64,000 nucleotides of DNA from Cylindrodendrum hubeiense (taxonomy: Eukaryota > Ascomycota > Sordariomycetes > Hypocreales > Nectriaceae), in contig JAANBB010000008.1 in NCBI GenBank assembly GCA_014621425.1, positions 1 through 64,000 on the forward strand, given 5' to 3'. The position numbers were made by a program, and so were the translations under genes. The first letter of the stretch is position 1. The number at the start of each line of letters is the position of its first letter. The notes beneath the pieces are model-generated. The model did not search any database. It saw only the letters and a list, made by a program, of their open reading frames with translations, and was not told the origin of the DNA. This document shows, piece after piece, positions 29,622-41,889 of this stretch.

Positions 29622-30840
29622 ATGACTGAAAGAACCTCTCCAAAACCGGCAGAATCGCCGCCACAGCCGAAATCTCCAGCAGATGAAGTACGGGGAACAA
29701 CGACGATCGGGACCGAGGCGAACCTTGAGGCAGATACCGCTGGTGAGGGCGGAACGAGTGATGCCGGATACGACACAGACGCGGGCTCCCGCGCCTCGAC
29801 GTCCATCTGCAGCAGTGTGCGCGACTATGCCTTCGAGAACAGCCGTAGGTATCACAAGTTCCAGGAGGGTCGATACCACTTTCCCAACGACGAGCCGGAG
29901 CAAGAGAGAGAGGACATGAAGCATGCAATGATTATAAATCTGTGCAACGGTAAACTTCACTTTGCGCCCGTTGAGAACCCGCAGAAAGTCCTTGATATTG
30001 GAACCGGGACAGGTATTTGGGCTGTTGACAGTAAGCGACTCGTCACCCCCCAAGTGAGAGTGAGAGTTGTAGATGCACGCTAACTTTGACCTTTACAGTG
30101 GGAGACGAATATCCGGAAGCTGATGTCTTGGGGATCGATTTGAGCCCTATTCAGCCCTCCTGGGTGCCGCCTAATGTCCGTTTCATGGTTGACGATGCTG
30201 AGGCGGAGTGGCTTCATGCCCCTGGGACCTTCGACTACATCCATATCCGGCACATGACGTCATCAATTCGCAATTGGCCGAATTTGGTGACACAAGCATA
30301 CCAGTAAGTCGATTTCTTGAAAGAGTTGCTGTGTATGAAAATATCAGCGTGAAAAAGAGAATCATCAATAACGTGAAATGGGGATTTAGGGCACTCAAGC
30401 CAGGCGGCTGGATCGAGCTGCAAGAATTGCGTTTTGTCCTGGAGTGCGATGACGGCACGGTACGGAACGACAGCCAGGTCCTTGACTTCCTCAACAACGT
30501 AAAGAAAGGACTGGCAGAGTTTGGCGTCGACTTGCTGGGAATGCAGAAGAATAAGCAAAACGTGCTAGACGCCGGGTTCGTGAACGTCGAGGAGGAGGTA
30601 CTAAAGGTGCCGCTCGGCGTGTGGCCGAAGGATCCGAAGATGAAAACAATTGGATTATACAACAGGAGCATGATTGCCGACGGCCTTCATGGCATTTCTA
30701 TGGGGCCCTTCACACGGGGGCTGAAATGGACACCAGAAGAGGTAGAAGTCTACTTGGTCGGAGTGCGAAAAGGTTTGACAGACAACAGCCAGCACGGATA
30801 CATACCGTTCCATGTTGTCATAGGTCAGAAACCGTTATGA
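29622..30840 (+). CDS. LaeA-like SAM-dependent methyltransferase, 3 exons
   Basis: Exons 29622-30030, 30099-30303 and 30390-30840 join to 354 residues. The second intron (30304-30389) is chosen because it gives QAYQALKPGGWIEL across the junction, the normal family reading. A Ser/Pro/Thr-rich N-terminus (about residues 1-60) precedes SAM motif I (VLDIGTGTGIWAVD), then GIDLSPIQPSWVPPNVRF, DDAEAEW and LKPGGWIELQE. The same family as 15576-17175, but with 3 exons against 12, so the two are not recent duplicates. Such enzymes often lie in secondary metabolite clusters; membership of the isocyanide cluster is possible, not shown. Confidence 0.88.
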
Positions 30841-31418
30841 GTTGAATAGGAAGTAATAGCCGTCCTTCGATCTTGCCGTAAACTTAACAATACTGCCCAG
30901 TGGATCGTGGTGCGAGATTTCTGCTGTAGATGTTTTCTGAGACTACATTTGCTTCAAGTATGTCGTTCTATCACCCTCCAGTCCCAGCATGTACATGAGA
31001 TCCGGGTCTAGGAACAGTGGGTTACGGCTGACGAATACGTGAGTCGACAAAGCGATGCCAACATTCGAGCTAAGCCTGAGAGTATACTGCTAAAATATAT
31101 CACGGGGGGATCGAAATGGGTTCGGCCCTGAGAAATGCAGAGCTCGGTATCGCCCAGAGCTAACAATGCAACGGTATGATACGAATAGCCATGCGACTGG
31201 AGCATTGGGGATGTAAGAACATTAATAAATGGGTGTATATATTTATCCTGCCGCCCAAGACCCCGAACCAAGTTTGCCTCATGTACACCCCAGTTATTTG
31301 AGCGATAGGTGTAAGCCATAGCTCCCTTATGAGTACATGTAGGAATGTGTCTAGGGTAATCGAGATCTAGTTATCCTCCGGGGGGTCGAGGTCCGCACAC
31401 GCTCATTCCCAATGGCAA
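30841..31418. other. Convergent intergenic region
   Basis: Lies between the 3' ends of the methyltransferase and PigL_N genes. I see no supportable gene. Confidence 0.45.
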
Positions 31419-32759
31419 CTAAAGACTATCCTTTGATGGACTAGCACGCGTGTCTGACGGCCGCAGGGGAAAACCACGCCCATAACGATCACCAAACCCA
31501 GGAGATTGACCGCTTCCACCTTCTAGTTCGCTTGTAGCAGAGATCCTTTCAAGATCTTGCCTGGTCGGCATGACAGTCTTTGAGTCCAATTGAGTTAAGG
31601 CCTCAATTGTTCTCTGGAAGCTTTCGTCGTTTATTTGCCCGCCTATATAACGTGCCTGGCCGCTAAGGTTAACTCGTCTAGCGACAACAAGCTCTTTAAC
31701 AGTGGAAACTGAAATGCCATAACTGCTGTCAGACATTGTTATATCTTCAAAAAGATTACACCGCCCATCAGTTAAATTGTCGCCTGCTTCTGTGACCACA
31801 TTCATGCATTGGAGGATGCTCTGCTTTGTCTCCTGTAGTTGTGCAAGCTGTGAAGCTTCATACCCGGAGGATGCTGCTGTCGATTCCATAACCTCCATTC
31901 TCTTATCAATATCATCCTTATGAATTTGCAACTGTGATATAAGGGATTGAATCGAGCTTTTGGCGGTGTTTAAGCCACTTCGCATGTACTTGTGTGCCGT
32001 AGGCTGCTGCGAGAACTGCGGATGTTCTGTCGTTGTTGACTCCAATTGCTCGATTTGAGCAGAAAGTTGCGAACAGATCCTTAGGCCCTGCTGAGTACTC
32101 TCTTTCTCTTCTAGCATTGCTTGCCATTCAATGCTATCCTGGGTCGGCCCCTCAGCATTCTTAGCGGCTAAGCTCTGGACTCTCTCATCCAACTTGTGTA
32201 AGTGGTCTTTTAGGTCGGCAGTCGTATCGCAAATCATGTCTTTATAATCTTCCAGGACCTGAGGTGTTAACGACGCGATGCGACTGCAAGATTCGTAATG
32301 ATTAGTTAACTTAAACAATGAATGGATACGTGATGACTCTTACATGTTAGCATTAGCTAGGGCTATATTAATGGTAGATTTGTATCCAGAGAGCATCTCT
32401 CTGAAGTCATTAATATCTCCTTGCAGATATTTCTGCGTGATCCAATCACGGAAGCTCGGCCGCGATTCGTTGGAGTGCTCCGTGCATCGCTCAATAAGTT
32501 TGCCATACTCGATGCAGGTCTTGCCGCAACGATAAATAGGAAGTCTAAGAGCTTCAAAGTTGATTTCGGGGTTATTGGCAACTGTCTCAAGGAGTGATTG
32601 TAAAACAGCATTCAATTCAGCTAGTTCGCTCTTGAGCGCACGAGCATTTTTGTCCTGGCTCTGGTAGCTGCGAACTGTCGTATAAAGGGCAACGCTGGAT
32701 TGAAGAGCGAAAGTCACTAGTGCTACTACACCAGATGAGATACTGAGAGGATCTGCCAT
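31419..32759 (-). CDS. PigL_N-type fungal N-terminal domain protein with coiled coil
   Basis: Exons 32759-32344 and 32283-31419 join to 426 residues. The N-terminus MADPLSISSGVVALVTFALQ and the following helical stretch are characteristic of the fungal PigL_N (azaphilone cluster protein L) N-terminal domain, found at the head of many fungal proteins including NLR-like ones. The middle (about residues 140-350) is rich in Glu, Gln, Lys and Leu and is probably coiled coil. The C-terminus is polar, with GDRYGRGFPLRP, and shows no catalytic domain. I choose MADPL as start because homologues begin there; an in-frame ATG 48 nt upstream (32807) is possible. Role unknown; in other proteins the domain is thought to signal or oligomerise. 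Confidence 0.75.
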
Positions 32760-33110
32760 CGTAGCAGCATTCGACCATGGAAATGTGAGGGAGGAGACAT
32801 TAGTCAAGACGCGATATGTTGGTCGACTGGAATTTTACATCTCATCAGTGCGGGGTAGTGGTATCCCACAAAATTCTGGAACTGCCCAATAGACAGGGTC
32901 AGGATAGCCGCTCAATGGACCAATCACACTCTCCACTCTGAACCACACACTCTCTTACGTGCTGGGCGAGTCGCTAACCAAGAGCCTATTCATCCCAATT
33001 TTGTAACTGCTATTGCCGCGATGGAATAATACTCGAATAATAGGTGAGATGGTACTGTTTATAAACATTTTTTATGACCCAAGATCAATATACAACAACC
33101 CAATGAATGT
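32760..33110. other. Intergenic, promoter of the PigL_N gene
   Basis: 350 bp between tandem minus-strand genes. Nothing else is seen. Confidence 0.45.
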
Positions 33111-36100
33111 TTAGCAACTGGTATCCACAAGATCCGCATACTTTGTAAACTCCTCATCCATCTTGAACATCTCCAACTCCTCAGGGTGTGTACCCAGTAC
33201 CAGCTCCACGCCTCCATCCTTCTTCATGGGGAAGATGACCAGGAACCGGAAACGGCCATTACCACGCTCGAGCTGCGGCCGCAAAGACTCAGGCGAGCCT
33301 CCGTTGGCGAAAAACTTATCTCCGAAGCAAATCTCGTTGCTCGGGAATAGCATCATATTGGAGATCATGGCATGCATGTGCTCGAGGCCCATATTGGCGG
33401 TCGAGAACCTGCTGTGGTCTGGAAGCGACTGCAGGATTGTAAATGCGTCGTGCACAACCGAGGGGGTGATACGGGCAGCGGACTGGCGGAGCAGGTATGC
33501 AACGCGTCCGATGCTTGTCTCGGGGGAGCAAAGGGTCTCGATGGGCATACTCGAGCGGTTCAAGATCAACATGCTGCCCATGTACGTCGATGGCAGCTGG
33601 GAGGACCAATATGGGCGGCCATCGGTGGGCAGCTCGAGAATGGACACGTCATCAGGTCCGAAAGTCTGCTTACGCATCTCCTTCGCTACGCGGTATCGCG
33701 CTCTTAATGCCACACGCCAGAAGAACGCTTGAACGATATCGCTGATTGACGTGATGACACCCTTGGCCTCAGGGTCGGCCATGACGTCGCGTTTCATCTT
33801 CTCTAGCTTATCAGGCGTGATGAGGAACAAAGTCGTCTTCAGGCATCTCTCGGCACGAGGCAATGGCCAAACAGAGTGTACGGGGAAAATAGGCCGAGGG
33901 GGGAGAGTTGCTTCATTTGAGGCATTGGAAACGGGAGATTTGTCATCTGTCGCCATGGTCGCCTTGGAAGCAGGTTGAAGGTTGGTCTCATTTTTGTTGT
34001 AAGGAGGGGAGAATGGTAGAAAGCCCCATGTACCAGGATCTACCTCGTGAGGCGATCTTGCCCAGCCTTCTTGCTCGTGAATAATCTCTGGTAAGCAGTG
34101 GTTAAAGCTCTCGGGGTCAAACCAGTCGCATGTCGCCGACTTGTCGCCCTGCAGATATCTGCAGTTTTCAGCCCAGGCCTTGAGAGCGACCATAACACCG
34201 AGGCCGTCAAGACAACAATGGTTCAAGTCAACTGCGATAATGCAGCCGCCTGACACAAAGTTGGCTTGTCCGGCGAAGATATCGGCGGGCATCTTGGGGA
34301 ACGGATCATCTCGTAGGACAAGACTGTCTTTGAAGGCAGACGGCGCAAAGCCTGCATCTCGCAGCTTGTCGAATGAAGGGAGGATACCAGAAAGATCTTT
34401 GTAGACGAGACGATTGTGGGCATAGGCTGCCATGGAAAGTGGGGGAATCGTGACGCAGAGGTCTCCCTTGGTGTAGCCGATCTCTTGCTCCGAGCAGTTC
34501 ATCATCTTGCCGCCGAGAGCTGGGATCATATCGAACGTGCGGTTGAGACCCTCCTGTAGGTTGGCGAATACTTCCTCGTTACTGGCTCCATCTTGTAGTG
34601 GGAAGTAGAAGACCAATCCCATGCCGTGGTTAGGGTTGACATAGTCGAATGCGTTCAAGCGAAATGACTGCCGCGCCTTGTGCTGGACAATTTTGCGATT
34701 TATCTTAGCCACGTTATCGTCAATAGCTTTGTCGGATGAGTCCGCCTTGGTTGAAACAGCAGCCTCCGCTGCTAGGCGTGCGATAGCAGTAGACAGATTG
34801 GCAATGGTTGGATTGGCATAGATGTGGCGAGGGGCAATTCGTTCGCCTAGCCCCGTAGCTGCCCGGATTGTCTTAATGGCCGCAAAGACACCGAGGGAAT
34901 CCAACCCGAGATGGAACAGGTCCGTGTCTGGGGATGCTTCCTGTATCTCAGGGACCGAAGAGGCAAGGATTTCGCAAATGTAGCTCTGGATTGACTCAGT
35001 CGAGCTCATGTCGACGGTGAAAGCGCTAGTGATGTCGTCACTACGCGAGCCGTAGAAACGCTCAATATAGTCGGCGTATAGTGCGAGTGTGGCAGGTCTC
35101 TTCACAGTGCGCTTGTCTGTGCGAATAAAGGGCTTATCGGGCTCTGCAAATGTGACGAAGTCCCTCAGCAGCTGGTTTTTGTGTCGAGACATGGAATTAG
35201 CCTTCCTGACCGTGTCCCAAATGCTATTGAGAAGCTCTTCGGTCTTATTTGATGCGTCTTTCAACTCAATCAATAGACCAGCTTGGGGCTTTCCAGTGCC
35301 AAAGATCAGACAGCCTTCGATTGCAGGGTGGGTAGTGACAAAACTTTCCGTCTCTAAGGGCGATATCTTGTACCCGTTGGACAAAACGATGAGATCGTCG
35401 CTTCTTCCCTTAAAGGCCCATAGATTTGGCTTCGTGGGATGCCTCATGTATAAGTCCTTGAAGTTAACGGAATCCTTGTCTGGGAAAGTGTGGAAGATGC
35501 CCTGGAAGAGGGGCCAATCTTGGTTGCGATGAACCCAGTGCTCATACGTATCCTCCCCAATCTCTTTGAACTCAAAGCCGGAGTAGGGATGGAAGTAGAA
35601 CCAGAACCAGTCCTCCCTTGATGGCACAAGGTTGCCAATAAATAGACCCTCTGTCGTACCGGTCAAGTTCAACACTCTTATTACCTTGTTTACCTTGCCA
35701 GTACTGATTGGGCTAACGGGACCGCCAGATGCACAGATGAATTTGGAGGGCTTAAGCTTCGCCAATACTTCAGGCGTTTCGCCTATCTCATCGACAAGAG
35801 ATGGTACCATGCTCCAGATATCAATACCGGCGTGCTCTGCAAGCGTTTCTATAAGATTGACATTGGGTAGAACACTTGTGGGTCCCAAGACACAGTGCAA
35901 GTTGAAGAGGGCTGGCATCATTATATCCATGATGATACCGGCACCCTATTGTAATTGCTGTTAGCTAACTTTGTTCATCTCATTTATTCTGAGCAAATCA
36001 CAAGTTACTTACGTGGCTCATGGGGAATGAGGAGTAGATTCGATCGCCGGGTTTCCAGTTAGATGTCCACGGGAGCAAATCACCATCACCTTCAACAGGT

Positions 36101-38357
36101 GGGAGCAGTCGCACCGCATCCATGGTGCCAATTAGTCCATGAGACCAGGGAATGGGTTTGGGGACTCCAGTGGTCCCAGACGTATGCAGGAAGCAGAACG
36201 GATCATTGCTTGCTTCTTCAAACGTCTTGGTATATGGGAAAGGCTCAGTAGACGTGGCGTCAAGAAGCTCGTCAAGTAGCGGGAGCTGCAAAACGTTCAT
36301 GGGATATTTCTGGAGGACCTCGTCGACTAGAGGGACCGGGGTCACCTCAATAGCGTTCACCCATATCTTGCATTTCGTTGCTTCGAGGACTGCTAGAGCT
36401 CCTTCCGTGCTGTTCTTAGGCGAGAGGAACAGGGCCTGTGGGATTGACGAAACGTTAGCCAGTTGTATATATGAATAGTGAATCCAAGTGATGTGTCATG
36501 AACTTACAGCGTAACCAGCCTTCACACATGCATATGTCAACAAAACGTGTCGTAGATCATCTACGTGAATAACATAATCAGTATGTGACTCAAATCAGAC
36601 TCGCCACTCAGGCTTTCTTCCCAAACTTACGTGGTCCGATGTAGCCCACAGGCTGGATCGAGTCAGGTTTGCCAACCTGGCAATGAAGCCACCAAGCGGT
36701 CTTGTCAACAGCTCTGGTGAATTCACGAGCAGAAATATGCCTCAAATCAAGTGAATTACCGGACAACGTGGTCAGTGAGAAAACGGTACGCTCTGGTTCG
36801 GCAGCAGCCAAGCTGTCCATGATCTGAGGGATGAGCCTTTTGCCGTACGGTATCGGAGTAGTCTCCTCTGACAACAAAGCACTGCTTAACTTGTCATCAA
36901 TAATATCGTCCGGACTACTCGACGTGAAACTGGGGGACCCTCTCTCCGGTGTAGTGGCTGCGCTGCCTTCATCTGTCACCCGAGGTGAGAAAACGGGGAA
37001 ATTACTCGGTGAGGCCATAGGGGGTGTGACCACTGCAGGAGTAGTGGCTCCACTTAGATATTCACTGGTGTTAAGTGGCTTAGCTTCTCGGAGGTAACTT
37101 GCAGTAGATTGGCTGATGCCAAGGGCGTCACTCTCCCGCAGCTTCTCCTTGAAGTAGCTGGGTCGACCGTCCGCATATACGAGTTCCAGCCTGTCGTCTT
37201 TATCGAACTCGCCCATTGGAGCACTGATCCACTCTCCATCCGCCAGTTGAGCAACGCTGCAGTGCCATGGAGTTGTGAAACCAGTCTTGGTATTGAGTAG
37301 AGATATAGATATCTTGATCCCGGCTACCGATTCGTGGATGGAAAGGCGTAGATGTTTGGGAAAGGCGTTCTTGAGCGCGAGCGCAAAAGCCTATTGGGAA
37401 TGAATAGTCAGAAACCAGATCAAAATAGACCGCATTGTTGTTTTACTCACATCTCCTCGAATCAGCATCTGCTTGGCAAGGTATTTGCAATCTCTCTTAT
37501 AGCTGTTAATCGTTCGATCTGCTCCTCGAGGGAAGATGTGCTTCAAATCCGACTCCAAAAAGCGTTTGTATCCAAGGTAAGTCAACTTTGTATCGGGATT
37601 CGTTGCAATTTCGTGGTCGATATCAAGGTCGGCTCTGCCGTACGTATTTAGGAGTAGCCGGCGGAAATTCGTACAGTTGGCAATGTAGCTGATTTCTCTC
37701 AACTCTTCGTGCTGAGGGATATCGAGAAGATCTCTAATTCTGGAAAAGCCGATGTGGTTGAAGTTATTCTGAATAGCCATCTTGCGTAGAGCCTCTCCAT
37801 AAGCCCAAGTATCTTGATCAGATATGCACAATAAGTCTGATGATGAGAGATGGTGCAACTAATTAGCCATGATTCAAGTGGAGCCGAGTCTATCATGACG
37901 TACCATTGTATGTAATGCCATCCGAGATGATGGTAACTTGGGCGCCGGGGGGGTACACTTCCTGTATGCGCGTGCACATGGAGTTCAACCGGTCGAGGGC
38001 CAGTTCTTCAGCCTTGTCGGGTAGATGGCCGAGCACCTTGTACACCTTGTTTGCCGACTTGAATGGGAATGCGGGGAGGCATGCCTCCACCCGCGTGCCT
38101 GCAGAGACGAATTGGTCAATGACTGACAGGAACCCATCCGCACCTCCCTCCAACAGATCTCTTGAACGGTCGAATTTGTTGAGCGCATATTTCAAGATGA
38201 TATCCAAGATGAGGCGAGAAGTCTCCCTGACCCTCTTTTCAGTTTGCAAAGTGTGGTTCAAAGAGTTGTCGCCGTTCAGGGCAATGCCATCAACTGGGCT
38301 GCCAGTTGTTGGTTCCACCTCCATGGGGACCTCGTGAGACATTCTTCCGATTGGCAA
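33111..38357 (-). CDS. crmA: Isocyanide synthase/NRPS-like fusion, CrmA type
   Basis: Six exons (38357-37904, 37836-37451, 37390-36631, 36560-36508, 36435-36013, 35945-33111) join to 1,636 residues. Residues 1 to about 390 are a DIT1/PvcA isocyanide synthase (SDGITYNDLLCISDQDTWAYG across the first junction; HLRLSIHESVAGIK). These enzymes turn an amino acid amine into an isocyanide. A Ser/Thr/Pro linker (about 390-480) follows. The adenylation domain has TSGTTGVPKP near 636, LTGTTEG and GRSDDLIVLSNGYKISPLE. The carrier domain has LGLDSL with Ser near 1042. The C-terminal acyltransferase has the HxxxDG site (HCCLDG) near 1268. This order is that of A. fumigatus CrmA, which makes valine isocyanide under copper starvation and feeds fumivalines and acylated sugar alcohols (fumicicolins). 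The amino acid used here cannot be read. No domain is broken. An alternative start MSHEV is 15 nt downstream. Confidence 0.88.
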
Positions 38358-39716
38358 TGTGACAGATTGTCAAGTCCCGTCGTGGCAAAGACGGGTCGTG
38401 TTACAGATATACAGCCGGACTTGACGCAGCTGATAGTAACACGTCCTAGATGCGCAAGTAAAGAGAGCACTTTGTTTATTACTGAAAAATAACTCATTCG
38501 CTGACATAAGTTCACGGGCGACGGCAAGGAACCCTTACCGAACCAATGGCCTGATCTCCCAGAAGTACATCTCTGCTCTTTGGGGGTGTAAGGAAAGAGA
38601 ATGGCGCTATTCATCTCGTATCTGCTACGAGCAGATGCCTTCCCACGCACCCCCCTCCCCCGGTTCCGCGTGACGACGGCCGCTTCTAGTTCTAGGAGAG
38701 GCACAATGTGACTCAAATATCTTGGCTGCTTTAGGCAGAAACGAGGTAATTAAGAGAGCAAATTTACAAATACAAGATAGGGATTGGATCTGTGCTTGAG
38801 CCAAATTAGACAGGTGCATCTGGCCCCCACGGGTTCGTCATGCTGTCTTAGAACATCGTGGAGAAAGAACATAAACAAGCCCACTTATGATGAATTCAAA
38901 GCCGTGCAGTTAGATGGGGAGGACTATGATATCTGGCGTACGCACCAGCTGTGGGCCCGTACCAACAGGGGCCCATTTCTGGGTACTTTTTGTACCGTAC
39001 CATCTTGTTGTCACCTCGAGTGCATTGAGCATGCCAAACTAAGAAGTTGTGAAATAATTCGCTGTTAATTCAGCAAGGACATATGATCCACAATCAGTCG
39101 GGTTAAAATCCCAGCTCTAGTTCAATTCGCAGTAGGACTGTATCCATTGAACCTTCATATTTTTCAATATTTAATTACCTGCTTACATCTTACATTAAGA
39201 AATTACCTGTACAACAGTGTTAGATAACTAGTAACATAGCTTGGTCGTTTGGGTACAAAGCCTCCCTGCCACACGGTCCTCGTCGATACGACATCCACTG
39301 CTCCTATTTGCGCCTGATACCCTAGTAGCGGCACTAAATGAGACTATCATGTGCTTGCGTGGGATTGAGCACATTTGAGGTAGCTGACTGCAGCTGTAAT
39401 TAAAGCGGGGGTAGTGCGGCATGAAAGCGGGCCGTTCGTATGCATGCAGGCATTCGGTGCAAGAAACGCGAGCAATCGGGTACTTTCATTGACTGATCGG
39501 CAGTTCTGTCGCAGGCAGTAATTACTGAAGCCGAATGATGGGATTGCGTAGGGACTACGTACTATACGAAGGTTCCCTTTCACTCCCGCTCGGTTGCCTA
39601 TCCCGACTGCAGCAAGCGTGCAGTTCAATCCAATTTGCATTTCGCAGCTTTGACCTTGTCCTATGTTTCGAACAACACAATCTCTACTCACAAAGACGAA
39701 ACCTCACCTCGGGAAG
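38358..39716. promoter_or_regulatory. Bidirectional promoter, crmA and acetyltransferase
   Basis: The 1.36-kb region lies between divergent genes. At 39366-39373 it has TGAGCACA, the reverse complement of TGTGCTCA, reported as the binding motif of the copper-sensing regulator Mac1/MacA in A. fumigatus; crmA is reported as low-copper induced there. One 8-bp site can arise by chance (about two expected in 64 kb). It is 344 bp from the acetyltransferase start and about 1 kb from the crmA start. No gene is seen in the region. Confidence 0.45.
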
Positions 39717-41208
39717 ATGGCGCATATTGAACAGCTCAAAAAGTTGCGGCCTTTAGGTACTTTAAGCTCCATGGATTGCATTGGCAACTTAGTTCCCTCC
39801 TCATTCTAATGCGATAAACACAGGAAAGCTTGAGCAGGTGTCAACATCTTGCCACCACCTAGGGTTCTTCAACAATGTTGGCCTCTCTGCTCACTACAAA
39901 CTGTCTTCGTCCTCATCTCCAGCTGTGCCCGACCTGCGTCAGCTCATCTACGCTGCGACAGGAGACTTAGTCCGCAAACATCGAATACTTTTCGCCATCC
40001 CCGTCAACGAAGACACCACCAATACTTACTTCGCTGCTCTTCCATCAATCAATTTAAATCGAACCATCACCTTTCTCCAACGATCTCAACCTTTCATTCC
40101 TAACGAAGGAGAAGACAAAGAACTCGATGCGATCCTCGAGGACCAGCACAACACCAACTTCAAGTCTGATTATGGAACCTTGCCGTTCTGGCGCCTGATC
40201 ATTCTGCAAAATCCCGGGGTGGAGAAGGAGTTCACGGCCTCTTTCATCTACCATCATGCCATTGGTGATGGAGTCTCTGGTCTCGTTTTTCACAACGCAC
40301 TCCGTGATAGTCTAGAGACTGCTTCGTCATCTCTCTCGCTTGATGTCAAAACTGAGAGAACAGTGGTGGCGGACAGCGACACCTCAATTCTCCCACCTCT
40401 TGAAGAATTGCATCCTCTGCCCATTAATCCAACTTCCCCGAGCCCTCCCGCGAAAAAACTCAAAGAATGGACAGGCAATCCCATCCACACCCCTTGCAAA
40501 TCCCGTTTTTCGTCTCTTTACCTCTCACCAAGCGTCTCCAACACCTTCTTCCAAGAATGCAAAGAAAAGAACGCTTCAGTCACATCCGCCCTGTCATCTG
40601 TCATCGCCACGGTCCTGTTCAGTATCCTTCCACCAACCGCGGAGGCCCTCACTTGCATCATCCCAGTCAGCTTACGACCATGGCTTAAGTTGCCTCGCGA
40701 AGTCACCAACGATGCAATTGGAACATACTTCGATGCTACCAATGTGCAGTTCACACGTGCCGATCATAAATCTCAGGACTCCAGTTCGACAGATATATGG
40801 GCCGGAGCTGAGCAAGTCTCTAAAGTGATCAACGACTATCTCGGCAACGTCTCGCCCTCTGGAGAGCCTTATACTGCCGTTGCTATCTTCAAGACCATTG
40901 AAGATGTCTCCGTCATCTTCAATTCTATGATTGGAAATCCTCGCGACGCGGCATTCGAAGTTACAAATGTCGGACTTTTCCCCTCCTCCACTAATCCCCA
41001 GACCGAAAGCGCTCCTCTTTGGCAGGTAGAAAAAGTGATGCTCAGCCGGAGTGCTGTTGTCTCCGGAGCGGCAGTCACCGTCAGTGTCGCCACCGGCGGG
41101 AATGGATCTATGACGGTAGGTTTCACCTGGCAGGATGGTGTTCTTGAGGATGATGTTATAGACAATGTCAGCCAAGGCGTCAGGAAATACTTTAATAGGT
41201 ATCAATAG
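39717..41208 (+). CDS. Alcohol O-acetyltransferase (AATase superfamily)
   Basis: Exon 1 is 39717-39756 (MAHIEQLKKLRPL) and exon 2 is 39824-41208; the intron has a CTAAT branch-like site. The product has 474 residues. The HHxxxDG active site is FIYHHAIGDGVSG at about residues 154-166, where the second His acts as general base to move an acetyl group from acetyl-CoA to an alcohol. SVSLRPWL-type sequence (PVSLRPWLKLP) and the C-terminal half fit the fungal alcohol acetyltransferase family. It is divergent from crmA, sharing its promoter. From memory the A. fumigatus crm cluster also has an acetyltransferase next to crmA. Likely role: acetylating the sugar-alcohol product of CrmA. That role is inference. 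Confidence 0.85.
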
Positions 41209-41889
41209 GTTTTAAAAAAGAAACCTCAGTTATATTATGTTACATGATACAGAAAGAGATTTGCTGCAGCTCGGTGTATGTCAGAACGAGGGCGAGGTTT
41301 GTGACGTCACAGCGATAATACATCAAATAATCCATTGTTCTTCAGCTATTTACCCAATATGGATACGGTACCAGTCATTAGTACGACGATTTGTTCAGAT
41401 GTATCCAAGTCTAGCGACTCTTGGTAGAAATACAAGCATGCAAGAGTGTCACAAACGTACTCTGTCTCACACTAGCACACTCATGCTGTTGTTAGATCTT
41501 GCATCTGCGTACGGAAGGAAATGAGCATGACCAATCCTGTAGGCATGTGCTGCATAAAATTGCGCAGCTTACCTCTTATGTATACGATAAGGGTGTGCCA
41601 AATTGGTGTGCGCGTAATATAGCGGACAACCCAGGCAGGTGGGACAACTCTCACGTTCTATGCGGTACAGGCCCATCCACGCTAAACCATATTCAAATCG
41701 TGCGTGAGTGCTCATATCGGGGACCATGTATGCACGCAAAAAGGCGCAATAAAACTTCCCTCGCGTGTGTACATAAGTCACAGCTTCACATCAACAGAGG
41801 GATCGGAAATATTGTATTTTGGTCAAAGGGATACCTGGATAGTGCTGTGCAAGAATTCTCACATCGTCTACTGTTTATATTACTTCAAA
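41209..41889. other. Intergenic, promoter of the hydrolase gene
   Basis: GTGCTCA at 41708-41714 (seven of eight bases of TGTGCTCA) lies 176 bp upstream of the hydrolase ATG. The long open frames here look random. Confidence 0.4.
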
